Below, piece after piece: positions 63,981 to 64,000 of a stretch of DNA of 64,000 nucleotides. The first letter of the stretch is position 1. Each line of letters starts with the position of its first letter. The translations under genes were made by a program, and so were the position numbers. The notes beneath the pieces were generated by a model. It had not been told where the DNA came from. It saw nothing but the letters and a program-made list of their open reading frames with translations, and did not search any database. The stretch covers positions 2,914,001 through 2,978,000 of the forward strand of contig BSBN01000242.1 of assembly GCA_027924645.1 (NCBI GenBank), in the 5' to 3' direction. This stretch comes from Cunninghamia lanceolata (taxonomy: Eukaryota > Streptophyta > Pinopsida > Cupressales > Cupressaceae).

Positions 63981-64000
63981 TCATTCTGTGTATTGTTATT

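Noticed and set aside
63981..64000. CATTCTGTGTATTG at the window end as a second LTR matching 61551
   Set aside because: The match is only about 14 bases and no longer alignment is visible before the window ends.
1..64000. tRNA, rRNA, CRISPR or bacterial-type operons
   Set aside because: No cloverleaf, rRNA signature, repeat-spacer array or ribosome-binding pattern was seen; all features are of plant nuclear type.

Overview
This is a plant nuclear window made almost entirely of nested, decayed retrotransposons and gene fragments. I see no intact host gene, rRNA, tRNA or CRISPR array. A gymnosperm, probably a conifer, fits best: AT-rich DNA, LTR elements of four to fourteen kilobases nested in one another, and repeated debris of PLS-type pentatricopeptide (PPR) genes. 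That assignment is inference; no marker gene is present.

Left block (1-26293, mostly minus strand). Gypsy2, a Ty3/gypsy element (PBS 26280-26291, internal region 22086-26293), was cut in its integrase by Gypsy1. Gypsy1 is a larger Ty3/gypsy element of Tat-like character. Its 5' LTR is 12775-13989 plus 21510-22085, followed by gag, protease, an extra RNase H, RT, RNase H, integrase and then a further ORF of about 1030 codons (57-3157); its 3' LTR lies outside the window. Gypsy1 was itself hit twice. A fragment of about 2.9 kb carrying a hairpin array, an ORF end and an LTR sits in gag (about 8690-11556). Element B sits in its LTR (13990-21504, TSD ACCTC, two 1125-bp LTRs).

Element B has no pol. 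It has a Sirevirus-like gag end with four CCHC knuckles, an internal TATA box, a second ORF of about 1100 codons, and several polypurine tracts. Its second ORF and the extra ORF of Gypsy1 share size, position, layout and a short patterned segment, so they may be one accessory-protein family carried by two superfamilies.

Middle block (26294-47000). The Gypsy2 5' LTR starts at 26294 and its far end is not resolved. A PPR pseudogene on the plus strand (about 30950-32453, resuming at 46500) was interrupted by a 333-bp solo Copia LTR (TSD AGAAA) and by Gypsy3 (32454-46494, TSD AGATT). Gypsy3 is a chromodomain Ty3/gypsy element with LTRs of about 4.58 kb. Each LTR carries about 1.1 kb of antisense PPR gene sequence, so a host gene fragment is being copied as part of an LTR.

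Right block (47000-64000). It holds a broken ARIADNE-type RBR ubiquitin-ligase fragment, a 14-3-3 fragment, an internally deleted Copia element (Copia C, 52490-57027, minus), more PPR debris, an LTR end at 59223, tandem repeats, a probable Copia LTR near 61.2-61.6 kb, a LINE-type ORF1 remnant (DUF4283 plus zinc knuckle, minus) and a tandem, possibly SINE-like, repeat at the right edge.
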